DNA from: Butyrivibrio sp. YAB3001
Lineage (GTDB): Bacteria > Bacillota > Clostridia > Lachnospirales > Lachnospiraceae
Reading direction: 5' to 3'
Length of the DNA stretch: 64,000 bases
Assembly (NCBI RefSeq): GCF_900112195.1
Contig: NZ_FOKR01000003.1
Location: forward strand, 205,329 to 269,328
Both the position numbers and the translations under genes were made by a program. How positions within the stretch are numbered: the stretch's first letter is position 1; every line of letters starts with the position of its first letter. The notes beneath the pieces are model-generated. The model saw only the letters and a program-made list of their open reading frames with translations. It did no database searches and was not told where the DNA came from. Below, piece after piece: positions 38,741 through 48,503 of this stretch.

Positions 38741-40015
38741 TTATTCAACACCAGCAATTGTAACATTTTCCATCTTAATAATTGATGGAACAAGGAAATT
38801 GTCAAACTGCCTCTTTTCCTTGGAAAGTTTAACATTTTTAAGTATTTCCAAAAGACTTCCTGACACTGAGCCTCCGGAAACAGGTGTAACTTTGTCGCCA
38901 TCATGATAGTAAGCAAGTCTGATCTCACCTGCAAAATCTCCGGTGATCGGATCAACACTGAAATCTGAGAACTCAACAGCTTCCAGATACTGTCCGCATC
39001 TAAGTTCTGCCTCAGTAGCGCTTCCACCTTCTACCTCATAGTTTCCGCAAATAAACGAATCCTCAACTCCAAGATAATAAGCAAACTGACGCTCACCCCA
39101 ATAGCTCTCGGCAATGTTATCCTTTATGACATACATATCTCTTATTGCAGCGCCCTGCTTGTCAACCTGTCTGTTTAAAGAAGAATTTGGAAGTTCTTTT
39201 ACCAGCTTGAAAGAAATCTTATCTCCCACAGCTCCCGGAATAATATCTTTTCCAACTTCCCAGTCAGAATATCCTCGATACTTCATGCTCACATACATTC
39301 TTGTTCCAATCCAGTCATAAATACGTGTAGCATCAGCTGAAGGAATAATGACTGTTGCTTTTCCAAGTGCAGGTGTAGGCTTTGTTACAAGTCTGTCCTT
39401 ACCGTATCTTAATGTCTCTTCAATTTCTTTTTTAAGGTTTTCGCTATCACATGTACCGGCATTATACATTCTGTAAAGCTCAATCTCATGCTCGTCATTT
39501 CTGGCATTTACAACAACTTCAACCATTGAGTTAGGATAGCTTTCTGTTACATCAATACCCTCAGAATTTACATATCTTCTTGTACAGCTCTCAGCAAAGA
39601 TCTCATAGGAATTGATATCTGCTGTGCTTGTCTCCGGAATCTGCTGCATAGCTTCAATATATGCCTTTGCAGTTTCTTCGGGATTAAAGCTTCTTTTTTC
39701 TACTTCAACCTTCTTTTTGTTCAGCTCATAATATGGATTCTTGACAAAAGAAGCTCTCTCATACAGCTCATCAACAGTCTTTTCAATCTCTTTCTCTGTG
39801 GCAGTAGGCGGTATTTCCTGAGAAGCGCTTCCAAGAATTTTCCCATCTTCGAGCTTTCTATAAACATTTAATACGATATGCTCAACATCGCGAACTCTGT
39901 TCTGATCAAGCTCTTGCTTAATAAAATAGAATTCCCAGCCTTCTGTAACGGTATCTGTAATTTCCCATGCATCGATATTACGGGATTTTAATATTTCAAT
40001 TATCTTATCAGTCAT
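38741..40015 (-). CDS. TldE/PmbA-like subunit of a TldD/TldE protease
   Basis: A 424-residue TldD/PmbA superfamily protein without a metal-binding HExxxH, as expected for the TldE-type partner. Features are SREIPP-like SASQEIPPTATE, RYVNSEGIDVTESYPN, and the C-terminal block LRCGQYLEAVEFSDFSVDPITGDFAGEIRLAYY with GGSVSGSLLEILKNV. It is 126 bp downstream of the tldD-like gene on the same strand. The pair cleaves unfolded or modified peptides (microcin B17 maturation in E. coli). The start at 40015 is chosen for the ATG that follows a purine-rich site. Confidence 0.87.
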   Translation of the reverse strand: MTDKIIEILKSRNIDAWEITDTVTEGWEFYFIKQELDQNRVRDVEHIVLNVYRKLEDGKILGSASQEIPPTATEKEIEKTVDELYERASFVKNPYYELNKKKVEVEKRSFNPEETAKAYIEAMQQIPETSTADINSYEIFAESCTRRYVNSEGIDVTESYPNSMVEVVVNARNDEHEIELYRMYNAGTCDSENLKKEIEETLRYGKDRLVTKPTPALGKATVIIPSADATRIYDWIGTRMYVSMKYRGYSDWEVGKDIIPGAVGDKISFKLVKELPNSSLNRQVDKQGAAIRDMYVIKDNIAESYWGERQFAYYLGVEDSFICGNYEVEGGSATEAELRCGQYLEAVEFSDFSVDPITGDFAGEIRLAYYHDGDKVTPVSGGSVSGSLLEILKNVKLSKEKRQFDNFLVPSIIKMENVTIAGVE

Positions 40016-40141
40016 CGTTTTCTCTTTCTCCGACACCAAACAATAATCATGTAGTGCCGGCTATTATTCAAATTTTTATGATGTAAAGATCAAAAGTGAT
40101 GTCACATTCCACGGGTACATTCTTTTCCCAATGGCATCATT

Positions 40142-41578
40142 TTAACCAAGTCTTGCAACTGCCTTAAGATATGGGCCACCATCGGAAACCTTGACCCATT
40201 CTTTGTGTCCTTTTCCGCAAGCGCCTGAGCCAAAAGATACATAATCTTTACTTACCATAGAAATAGAGCCAAGAAGATCCGGAACATAACCGGTCATAAC
40301 TACAGGCGCAACTACCTTTCCTGTCAATTTACCGTCAATGATCTCATATCCTCTTGCTACGATACACTGAATTCCCCAATGTTTTGGATCTTCCATACCT
40401 GAATACATTCCGGATAAAAGATATCCCTTTTTGACAGAAGCGATCATCTCTTCCTTAGTGCTTTCGCCGCTGTCAAACATTGTATTTGTCATTCTTGTGT
40501 AAACCTTGTGCTCGAAGTTCTCACGCTTACCATTGCCTGTAGGTTCAACGCCAAGTCTAAGAGCTGCCAAAGCATCGCAGACACCAGTCTTTAAGATTCC
40601 CTTATCTATCTCGATAACATCACCTGCAAGAGTTCCTTCATCATCAAATGCATAGCTTGCTACATCCTCAACACACTTTGCTCCCTCATGCATGGTAACC
40701 ATATCAGAGCCAACTCGCTTGTCAATGTACTCTGCGCCAAGAGCTCTCTTTTTCACAAACATATCCATCTCTACGCCATGGCCAAAAGCTTCATGGGCGA
40801 TAAGTCCGGAAACCTCAGGAGTTGTAATGATCTCATATTCGCCGGGCTCAACATGTTCACTGTCAAGGTTGTCAAGAAGTTCCTTGCAGGTCTTTTTAAC
40901 CAGTTCTTCGTACTCGTCAAAAAGAGCAGGTCCTTTTCTTCCTGAAAGGCCGTTATACGCCATATCATTCTTGCCATTCTTAACGCCGATGACTGAAAGA
41001 CCACCCTCTGAAATAACATAACTCTGACGAAGATCTCTGTTTGCAGTTAAAAACATCTTGCATACATGTGTAGACTGAGCAGAAATGTTACAGTCGATCA
41101 CATATTCTGAAGATGCCTTTCCCTCGTCACTAAACTTCTGAAGTTTTTGTAAAAGAGCGTCTAAATCTGTCTCCTCAGGCATGGAATCGGTTTCCATTTC
41201 AACAAAAAGCTCCTGCTTTTCATCCGCAAGCTTTTTTGTGTTATATATCTTACTGTCTGTAGCCTTTAATACAGATAACTGTCTATCCAATATCTTCCTT
41301 ATTTTATCTGCCATTTCGACTGCCTTGTCACAATCAAAAATGTTAAAGGAGTACTCGCTGTAAAGTCCATCCTTATAAACTCTGACCACATTTCCTCTCT
41401 CAGACATCAATGTGCTGTTGCCTCTTATTGACTTTACCTTCTGTGATGCACTCATGGTAAAACCAACTGAATCTGTTGCCAGGACGCTTACATAATCAAA
41501 GCTCTTATCAAGCTCTGCGATAAGCTTTTTTAATCCCGGAGCAATTGTATTTAAGTATTCTGAAAATTTTGCCTTCAT
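40142..41578 (-). CDS. TldD-like metalloprotease subunit
   Basis: A 478-residue TldD family protein. The zinc motif HEAFGHGVEMD (HExxxH) is intact, with VKKRALGAEYIDKRVGSDMVT and the C-terminal GSCGKG-like FGSGACGKGHKEWVKVSDGGPYL. Together with the downstream TldE-like protein it should form a heterodimeric peptidase. Such pairs without a bacteriocin cluster are common and probably act in peptide turnover. No modified-peptide gene was recognised next to it. Confidence 0.9.
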   Translation of the reverse strand: MKAKFSEYLNTIAPGLKKLIAELDKSFDYVSVLATDSVGFTMSASQKVKSIRGNSTLMSERGNVVRVYKDGLYSEYSFNIFDCDKAVEMADKIRKILDRQLSVLKATDSKIYNTKKLADEKQELFVEMETDSMPEETDLDALLQKLQKFSDEGKASSEYVIDCNISAQSTHVCKMFLTANRDLRQSYVISEGGLSVIGVKNGKNDMAYNGLSGRKGPALFDEYEELVKKTCKELLDNLDSEHVEPGEYEIITTPEVSGLIAHEAFGHGVEMDMFVKKRALGAEYIDKRVGSDMVTMHEGAKCVEDVASYAFDDEGTLAGDVIEIDKGILKTGVCDALAALRLGVEPTGNGKRENFEHKVYTRMTNTMFDSGESTKEEMIASVKKGYLLSGMYSGMEDPKHWGIQCIVARGYEIIDGKLTGKVVAPVVMTGYVPDLLGSISMVSKDYVSFGSGACGKGHKEWVKVSDGGPYLKAVARLG

Positions 41579-41719
41579 TGTACTGCTCCCCTTTCAACTT
41601 TTAATATTCACGAACGCTCTAATTATATTCTATGAGAAAAGAACTTACAACGAAAAAGTGCGTAAATAAGGGAATTATTGCCAATTTGCATAATAATTAT
41701 ATGTATGGTAAAAAAGTAG

Positions 41720-41748
41720 TTGAACTCAAAAAAAATGCGTGCTATACT
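41720..41748 (+). promoter_or_regulatory. SigA-type promoter of typA
   Basis: TTGAAC (41720-41725) and TATACT (41743-41748) are separated by 17 bp, 55 bp upstream of the typA start. Confidence 0.7.
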
Positions 41749-41802
41749 TTCGTAGTTTGAAAATTGGATGTGTTTTTTCTATATTAAGGAGACAAAAGAT
41801 TT

Positions 41803-43632
41803 ATGAAGCAGACTAGAAATGATGTAAGGAACGTTGCTATTATTGCCCATGTTGACCATGGTAAAACAACTCTTGTAGATGGACTTTTGAGACAGAGCGG
41901 AGTTTTCCGTGCTGGTCAGGAAGTTGTTGAGCGTGTTATGGATTCCGGCGATATTGAAAAAGAGCGCGGAATTACTATCATGTCTAAGAATACAGCTATC
42001 ACATATAAAGACATTAAGATCAATGTCATCGATACTCCCGGCCATGCTGATTTCGGTGGTGAGGTTGAGCGTGTACTTAAGATGGTTAACGGCGTTATCC
42101 TTGTAGTTGACGCCTTTGAAGGACCTATGCCACAGACCAAATTCGTTCTTGGAAAAGCAATGGATCTTGGACTTCCTGTAATCGTATGTGTCAACAAGAT
42201 TGACAGACCTGAAGCAAGACCTAAGGAAGTTATCGACGAAGTTCTTGAGCTTTTGATGGACCTTGGTGCAGATGACAACCAGCTTGATTGCCCATTCGTA
42301 TTTGCATCAGCAAAAGCTGGTACTTCTTCCCTTTCAATTGAAGAACAGGGCACAGATATGAAGCCTCTTCTTGACACTATCATTAACTACATCCCTGCTC
42401 CTGTAGGTGATCCTGAGTCAAGCACACAGGTTCTTATCAGTACAATCGACTACAACGAATATGTTGGTCGTATCGGTGTAGGTAAGGTTGATAACGGCAT
42501 TGTTAAGGTTAACCAGGAAGTTGTTGTTGTTAACCACCATGAGCCAGAAAGACGTATCAAGACTAAGATCAGCAAGCTCTATGAGTATGACGGACTTGGA
42601 AGAGTTGAAGTTCAGGAAGCTAAGATTGGTTCAATCGTTGCTATTTCAGGTATCGAAGACCTTAAGATCGGTGACACACTTTGCTCAGTAGATAACCAGG
42701 TTGCTATTCCTTTCCAAAAGATCTCTGAGCCTACTATTTCAATGAACTTTATCGTAAACGACTCTCCTCTCGCAGGTCAGGAAGGTAAATATGTAACTTC
42801 CCGTCATCTCCGCGACAGACTTTACAGAGAGCTTAATACTGACGTATCTCTTCGTGTAGAAGATACAGATACAACTGAGACATTCAAGGTTTCCGGCCGT
42901 GGTGAGCTTCACCTTTCAGTTCTTATCGAGACAATGCGCCGTGAAGGTTTTGAATTTGCAGTAAGTAAAGCAGAAGTTATTTATCATACAGATGAAGCAG
43001 GCCATAAGCTTGAGCCTATGGAGAAGTGCTACATCGATGTTCCTGATGAATTCTCCGGAAGCGTTATCCAGAAGCTCGGTGAAAGAAAGGGTGAACTTGT
43101 AAACATGGGTGCCGGAAACGGTGGTTATACACGTCTTGAGTTCAACATCCCTTCACGTGGACTTATCGGATACAGAGGCGAGTTCATGACAGATACAAAG
43201 GGTAACGGTATTATCAATACTATCTTTGATGGATATGCTCCTTACAAGGGAGATATGAACTATCGTAAGACTGGTTCAGTTATCGCATTCGAGACAGGTG
43301 AAGCTACAGCATATGGTCTTTTCAATGCTCAGGACAGAGGTCAGCTCTTCGTCAAGACAGGTGATAAGGTTTACTCAGGAATGGTTATCGGAACAAGCGG
43401 AAAGAGCGAAGATGTAGAAGTTAATGTCTGCAAGACAAAGCACCTTACAAACACAAGAACATCATCTTCTGATGAAGCACTTCGTCTCGTTCCACCAAGA
43501 ATCATGTCACTTGAGCAGTGCATCGAATTCATTGATACTGACGAACTTTTGGAGGTAACACCTACAAGCCTTCGTATCAGAAAGAGAATTCTTGATCCTA
43601 CACTCCGTAAGAGAGCAAGCTTCAAGAAGTGA
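41803..43632 (+). CDS. typA: Ribosome-associated GTPase TypA/BipA
   Basis: A 609-residue translational GTPase. G1 is [10 protein letters not shown], switch I has [11 protein letters not shown]3 is DTPGHADF and G4 is NKID. Domain V lies at about 395-480 ([33 protein letters not shown]), followed by the BipA-specific C-terminus ([18 protein letters not shown]). It assists ribosome assembly and stress adaptation. GGAG precedes the ATG and a good promoter lies upstream. It is convergent with YigZ across a long-hairpin repeat. Confidence 0.97.
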   Translation: MKQTRNDVRNVAIIAHVDHGKTTLVDGLLRQSGVFRAGQEVVERVMDSGDIEKERGITIMSKNTAITYKDIKINVIDTPGHADFGGEVERVLKMVNGVILVVDAFEGPMPQTKFVLGKAMDLGLPVIVCVNKIDRPEARPKEVIDEVLELLMDLGADDNQLDCPFVFASAKAGTSSLSIEEQGTDMKPLLDTIINYIPAPVGDPESSTQVLISTIDYNEYVGRIGVGKVDNGIVKVNQEVVVVNHHEPERRIKTKISKLYEYDGLGRVEVQEAKIGSIVAISGIEDLKIGDTLCSVDNQVAIPFQKISEPTISMNFIVNDSPLAGQEGKYVTSRHLRDRLYRELNTDVSLRVEDTDTTETFKVSGRGELHLSVLIETMRREGFEFAVSKAEVIYHTDEAGHKLEPMEKCYIDVPDEFSGSVIQKLGERKGELVNMGAGNGGYTRLEFNIPSRGLIGYRGEFMTDTKGNGIINTIFDGYAPYKGDMNYRKTGSVIAFETGEATAYGLFNAQDRGQLFVKTGDKVYSGMVIGTSGKSEDVEVNVCKTKHLTNTRTSSSDEALRLVPPRIMSLEQCIEFIDTDELLEVTPTSLRIRKRILDPTLRKRASFKK

Positions 43633-43660
43633 TAATGCCTTTAGTAATGCCTTTAGGACG

Positions 43661-43857
43661 CAGGTGATGAGATGGGGCTGGAACAATAGCTCTGCTCACT
43701 TCTCCTCGTCGTGATTTACATAACTTAAAAGCGAATGGATGTCTTCTTTCGCGCTGCTCAAAGCAGAAGACATCCATTCGCTTTTTCGTTTCGTAAATCA
43801 TCTTCCTCGTGCGAATGATTCGCATTTCTATTGTTTCCAGCCACCTCACACCACCTG
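43661..43857. repeat. 197-bp long-hairpin repeat, copy 2
   Basis: Outer arms of about 29 bp (CAGGTGATGAGATGGGGCTG... and its near complement ending at 43857) enclose GATTTACA (43713) facing GTAAATCA (43793). A 17-bp perfect inner stem runs 43730-43746 with 43766-43782. The layout matches the 2695 element, while the stem sequences differ, as for a conserved structure. Here it lies between convergent genes, typA and YigZ. Confidence 0.75.
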
Positions 43858-43933
43858 CTGTCTAACGCGAGAGCTTGTAGATGAATAGTCTATTATATTC
43901 CATAAATCTAATTCTGTGATAATACGAAATATG

Positions 43934-44566
43934 TCATAAAAGGTAGTAGTCTTTGTCCCCTTCGATGATAGTGATCTGTCCTTCACATTTTTGGGTGAGA
44001 CCGTCTGTTATGCGGGATACATCATTTTCTTTTACACAGATATCAAATTCAACATCGGCTTCATAACGCGAATCGGAGATGTTGATTTCATTTTGCGAAA
44101 GATAATACTGCACGTTGTTAATCATGTTGTAGTTAACTTTGAGTGTTAGCTTTCTGGCAAGTACCATCTCCCCTATTTCAGAAGAAGCAAGTGCCGCCTG
44201 TGCGGACTGGGTATAGGCTCTTACAAGACCTCCTGTTCCAAGGAGCACTCCGCCAAAATATCTTGTTACTATAATAAGAGTGTTGGTCACTCCTGCGCCG
44301 TTTATCACTTCCAGAATTGGTTTTCCGGCAGTTCCTGAAGGTTCTCCATTATCACTGCATTTGGTATTTTCACCATTTACACCGATCACGTAAGCATAGC
44401 AGTTATGCCTTGCATCCCAGTATTCTTTACTGATCTTAGCAATGATTTCTTCCGCCTGCTGCTGACTCTCTACTGAAAAGACATTTGCAATAAACCTGGA
44501 TTTCTTTTCAACAATCTCTCCTGTTCCATTTTCTATGATTACTCTGTATGACTCTCTCTTACTCAT
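43934..44566 (-). CDS. YigZ/IMPACT family protein
   Basis: A 210-residue protein. The N-terminal UPF0029/IMPACT domain contains KSRFIANVFSVES, AYVIGVNGENTKCSDNGEPSGTAGKPILEVINGAGVTNTLIIVTRYFGGVLLGTGGLVRAYTQSA, which is diagnostic. A C-terminal ferredoxin-like DUF1949 domain follows (LTLKVNYNMINNVQYYLSQ). The family is linked to translation stress in eukaryotes; the bacterial role is undefined. Confidence 0.92.
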   Translation of the reverse strand: MSKRESYRVIIENGTGEIVEKKSRFIANVFSVESQQQAEEIIAKISKEYWDARHNCYAYVIGVNGENTKCSDNGEPSGTAGKPILEVINGAGVTNTLIIVTRYFGGVLLGTGGLVRAYTQSAQAALASSEIGEMVLARKLTLKVNYNMINNVQYYLSQNEINISDSRYEADVEFDICVKENDVSRITDGLTQKCEGQITIIEGDKDYYLL

Positions 44567-44726
44567 AACACCCGGTCTTTCTTAAATATCATTATCTAAG
44601 GAAATGTGAAGCACAGTCACATATTATCCTATTATCCAATACCTTCATTGTATCATAGAATTTCCCAAATTCGGGCTTTAGTGGTATAATTACTTAGTTT
44701 AATCAGAATTAAAGTGAGGTTTTTAT

Positions 44727-47459
44727 ATGAATTACGGGAAAAGAGGCGTTGTTGAGCAGGCAAGAGCTCTCAACTCCGGAACCAATAAATGGGGCAAAAA
44801 AATAAGTCTTTTCGGATTTTATATCATACTTGCTCTTATGTTTGCTGTAGTCATCATAGGCACAAGCGCAGGAATAGGCGTATTTAACGGCATCAGAGAT
44901 ACTGCTCCCAGCATATCGAACATAAACGTTACACCAAAGGGCTTTTCAACCTTCGTTTATGACACGGACGGCAATCAAATAGCCAAGCTGGTCTCAACTG
45001 ACTCAAACCGTATCCCTGTATCATGGGATATGATTCCTGAAAATCTTGCCCATGCTTTTGTTGCTATCGAGGATGAGCGATTCTACGAGCATAACGGTAT
45101 TGATATTCAAGGTATCATAAGAGCCGGTATTGTAGGTCTTACTTCAGGTCATTTCTCCGAAGGTGCAAGTACTATTACTCAGCAGCTCCTTAAGAACAAT
45201 GTTTTTTCCGGTTGGACTAATGAGAGTAAGCTTCAGAGTGTAAAGCGTAAGATTCAGGAACAATATCTTGCAATTCAGCTTGAAAAGACAATGTCTAAGG
45301 AAGAAATCCTTTTGAACTACATGAACACTATCAACCTTGGTTCTAACACACTTGGTGTTCAGGCTGCTTCACTTAGATACTTTAACAAGTCTGTAAGCGA
45401 GCTTTCACTTTCAGAATGTGCTGTAATTGCTGCTATCACACAGAACCCAAGCAGATTCAATCCTATTACACATCCTGACAAGAACTCCGTAAGACGTCAA
45501 AAAGTTCTTGACCATATGCTCAAACATAACTTTATAACTCAGATTGAGTATGATCAGGCATCTTCTGACGACGTATATTCACGTATTCAGAATGTCAATC
45601 AGGAAACCGGCGGCGATACAACTATCAATTCATACTTTGTAGATGCTCTCACCAATGATATCCTTGCTGATCTTATTGAAGCAGGATATAACGAGACTCA
45701 GGCTTACACTCTTTTATATAGTGGCGGTCTTAAGATTTACTCAACTCAGAATCCTAAGATTCAGGCAATCTGCGACGACGTATTTAGTAATGAAGAGAAT
45801 TACCCTGCCGGAACCAAATATCTTTTGAGCTATGAATTATCTGTTAAATCCTCTGATGGCACAGTAACAAATCATAGCACAGAGATGTTCCAGACATATT
45901 TTAAGAATAAGAATTCCAGTTTTAACCTGCTCTTTTCTTCCCATGAAGATGCAGAAGCTGCTATCGAAGAATACAAAGCTGCCGTTATGGCTGATGGTGA
46001 TACCGTACTTGGCGAAAAGTACAATCTCCTTCCTCAGCCTCAGGTTTCCATTACAGTTGAAGAGCAGAGCACAGGCTATATTGTAGCAATGGTTGGTGGT
46101 CGCGGTCAGAAAACTGCAAGCCGTACCTTCAACAGAGCGACCGACGCCTATCGTCAGCCAGGTTCCACTTATAAGGTTCTTTCAACCTATGCTCCCGGTA
46201 TTGACAGCGCAGGTCTTACACTGGCTACAGTATTTAACGATGCCCCTTATGCCTACGAAGACGGAACTCTTGTAAAGAACTGGTGGGGAGCTGAGTATCG
46301 TGGCCTTAATACTGTAAGAACTGCCATAAAGGATTCCATGAACGTTATCGCAGTTGAAGCCATAACACTTATCACTCCTCAGCTTGCTTTCGATTACCTC
46401 AAGAACTTCGGATTTACAACATTAACAGATGGTGTATACATAAATGGCAAATATTACTCAGATGTTCAGCAGTCAACAGCTCTTGGCGGTCTTACCTACG
46501 GTGTTAAGAACTATGAATTAAATGCAGCTTATGCTGCTATAGCAAATGGTGGTGTCTACATCGAACCCAAACTTTACACCAAAGTTGTCGATCATGATGG
46601 AAATGTAATCCTTGACAATACAGAAGCAAAAGCAAAACGAATCATTAAAGAAACCACTGCATTCCTTCTCACAAGCGCAATGCAAGACGTTGTTACCTCC
46701 GGAACCGGTGGATCAGTTAATTTCGGAACAACACAGATTGCCGGTAAAACAGGTACAACATCCGATTACAAGGATGTTTGGTTTGCAGGATATACCAATT
46801 ACTATACAGCAACAACATGGACCGGTTATGATAACTACGTCAGCATGAAGGATTCCGCTGAGAAGAACCTTTCAAAGACCATGTGGAGAAAAGTAATGGC
46901 ACGAATCCATGAAGATCTGCCTTACTCTTCCTTCTCAGTTCCTGAAGGAATCGTAACTGCAACAGTATGTTCAAGATCCGGCAAACAGCCAATTGAAGGT
47001 CTCTGCAACGGCACGCTTATGAGTGAATACTTTGAAGAGGGAACTGTCCCTACTGAGAGTTGTGACGTGCACTACGCCGGAACAATGTGTGCAATTGACG
47101 GATGTCCTGCCACGGAGTACTGCCCATTCAAAACAGCCGGTGTATTTGAACTCACTCCGGAAGTTCCACCGGCTCTTCAATCCGGATTTGTCAATTACAC
47201 TCCGACAAATTCAGCATATACTACTGTAACCGACGAAAACGGTAACGAAACCCGTGTGCTTAATACCTGTCACCATACGTTAGAGTTCATGGTTCAGCCT
47301 GGTATTGATCAGATAATCGCAGCAGAACAGGCATCAGCTATAGCAGCTGCCCAGCCAGTGGCAGAACAGCCACAGACTACTGAAGCGCCTGCCGCTCCAC
47401 AACCTTCCGAAGAATCTGTTGTAAATGAAGTATCAGAAGATGTTTCTGCAGGAAACTAA
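44727..47459 (+). CDS. Class A penicillin-binding protein (PBP1A-like)
   Basis: A 910-residue bifunctional wall synthase. One transmembrane helix lies at about residues 30-52. The glycosyltransferase (GT51) domain has EDERFYEHNGID, EGASTITQQLLKN and ILLNYMNTINLG. The transpeptidase has the serine motif PGSTYKVLS, the SxN motif KDSMNVIAVEA and the KTG motif IAGKTGTTSDYKDVWFAGYT. A Cys-rich segment (CNGTL...CDVHYAGTMCAIDGCPATEYCPF) and a low-complexity Pro/Glu/Ala tail end the protein. TATAAT at 44685 lies 37 bp upstream. Confidence 0.95.
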   Translation: MNYGKRGVVEQARALNSGTNKWGKKISLFGFYIILALMFAVVIIGTSAGIGVFNGIRDTAPSISNINVTPKGFSTFVYDTDGNQIAKLVSTDSNRIPVSWDMIPENLAHAFVAIEDERFYEHNGIDIQGIIRAGIVGLTSGHFSEGASTITQQLLKNNVFSGWTNESKLQSVKRKIQEQYLAIQLEKTMSKEEILLNYMNTINLGSNTLGVQAASLRYFNKSVSELSLSECAVIAAITQNPSRFNPITHPDKNSVRRQKVLDHMLKHNFITQIEYDQASSDDVYSRIQNVNQETGGDTTINSYFVDALTNDILADLIEAGYNETQAYTLLYSGGLKIYSTQNPKIQAICDDVFSNEENYPAGTKYLLSYELSVKSSDGTVTNHSTEMFQTYFKNKNSSFNLLFSSHEDAEAAIEEYKAAVMADGDTVLGEKYNLLPQPQVSITVEEQSTGYIVAMVGGRGQKTASRTFNRATDAYRQPGSTYKVLSTYAPGIDSAGLTLATVFNDAPYAYEDGTLVKNWWGAEYRGLNTVRTAIKDSMNVIAVEAITLITPQLAFDYLKNFGFTTLTDGVYINGKYYSDVQQSTALGGLTYGVKNYELNAAYAAIANGGVYIEPKLYTKVVDHDGNVILDNTEAKAKRIIKETTAFLLTSAMQDVVTSGTGGSVNFGTTQIAGKTGTTSDYKDVWFAGYTNYYTATTWTGYDNYVSMKDSAEKNLSKTMWRKVMARIHEDLPYSSFSVPEGIVTATVCSRSGKQPIEGLCNGTLMSEYFEEGTVPTESCDVHYAGTMCAIDGCPATEYCPFKTAGVFELTPEVPPALQSGFVNYTPTNSAYTTVTDENGNETRVLNTCHHTLEFMVQPGIDQIIAAEQASAIAAAQPVAEQPQTTEAPAAPQPSEESVVNEVSEDVSAGN

Positions 47460-47480
47460 GAAATAAATAGCAATAAATAA

Positions 47481-47537
47481 AAAAGATTGCCAGTGTGATA
47501 TGATGTCTGATATGATGTCGCACCGGCAATCTTTTTT
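47481..47537. terminator. Terminator after the penicillin-binding protein gene
   Basis: AAAAAGATTGCC(A)GTG pairs with the complementary CACCGGCAATCTTTTTT, with T runs on the plus strand. It separates this gene from the convergent radical SAM gene. Confidence 0.8.
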
Positions 47538-47585
47538 ATTTTCAATATTCAGTAAATCCATCAAAGTATGATTAGTGTAGCCGTT

Positions 47586-48503
47586 TTATACTCCTTCACA
47601 GTCAAAATTAGGTATAAAACTTTCTTTTGCAGTTTCGCCCACTTGCATATAGCCATTTTTTACCCCAATTTCAGCTGAATAATCTATTAGGCTGTCATAC
47701 TCCCTTTTAGTAACTTTGCGGTCTATTTCAGGGTAATTTTCCAATTCTCCGTTGGGCGTGAACTGATTCATAAGGCTGATATAAATTCTGTCACCATATT
47801 TGCCATACAAATACTTAACTATAAGCTTAGCCTGGATAAGCATTCCCGGAATCAATAGATGCCTTACTACAACGCCCTTTTGCAGGATATTCTCATCACC
47901 ATTATGTGTCTCAAATATACATTCAGGGCATTGCCTTACCATTTCGTCAATAGCATCCTTTGCTGCTTCCACATACCCTTTTGCCCTGCTGTACTTTATC
48001 GCATCCTGTTCTCTTATATATTTCATATCAGGCAGATAAATATCGATAAGGCCATCAAGGCTCTTCACCGCATCCAGCGAAAGATATGACGACGTATTAA
48101 ACAAAAACGGGATCCCTATTCCTCTGTCTTTTGCCCTTTCGATGGCAATTCTTATCGAAGGAATAAACATATCACCCGTCACAAGATTTATGTTATTTGC
48201 CCCTTTATCTTCCAGTTCAAAGAATATATCCGTGAGCCTGTCAATCGTGATTTCTTTGAACGTTTCTCCTCTGCTTATCTTTTTATTCTGGCAAAAGACA
48301 CATCCCATATTGCAGCCTGAAAAGAAAACCGTTCCCGAACCATTCATTCCTGAAATACATGGTTCTTCCCACATATGAAGCGCTGCCCTGCTGACATGAA
48401 GCTCACTTTTTTCATTACAAAAGCCCTGTTTTTCGTACCTGTTTACTCTGCATTTTCTCGGGCATAATTCGCAACAGGCATACTCATCAATTTGTCTTTT
48501 CAT
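47586..48503 (-). CDS. PflX-type radical SAM protein
   Basis: A 305-residue radical SAM protein. An N-terminal cysteine region, CCELCPRKCRVNR...GFCNEKSELHVSRA, is typical of COG1313 (PflX). The SAM cluster is in FFSGCNMGCVFCQN. ISGMNGSGTVFFSGC and the later FNTSSYLSLDAVKSL fit the family. Proposed as an activating enzyme for a glycyl-radical enzyme, but no substrate gene is beside it. The start overlaps the end of the MATE gene by 17 bp, implying translational coupling. Confidence 0.88.
   Translation of the reverse strand: MKRQIDEYACCELCPRKCRVNRYEKQGFCNEKSELHVSRAALHMWEEPCISGMNGSGTVFFSGCNMGCVFCQNKKISRGETFKEITIDRLTDIFFELEDKGANNINLVTGDMFIPSIRIAIERAKDRGIGIPFLFNTSSYLSLDAVKSLDGLIDIYLPDMKYIREQDAIKYSRAKGYVEAAKDAIDEMVRQCPECIFETHNGDENILQKGVVVRHLLIPGMLIQAKLIVKYLYGKYGDRIYISLMNQFTPNGELENYPEIDRKVTKREYDSLIDYSAEIGVKNGYMQVGETAKESFIPNFDCEGV

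Noticed and set aside
41916-42383. Minus-strand coding frame inside typA
   Set aside because: It mirrors the codon usage of typA, has no start signals and no family resemblance.
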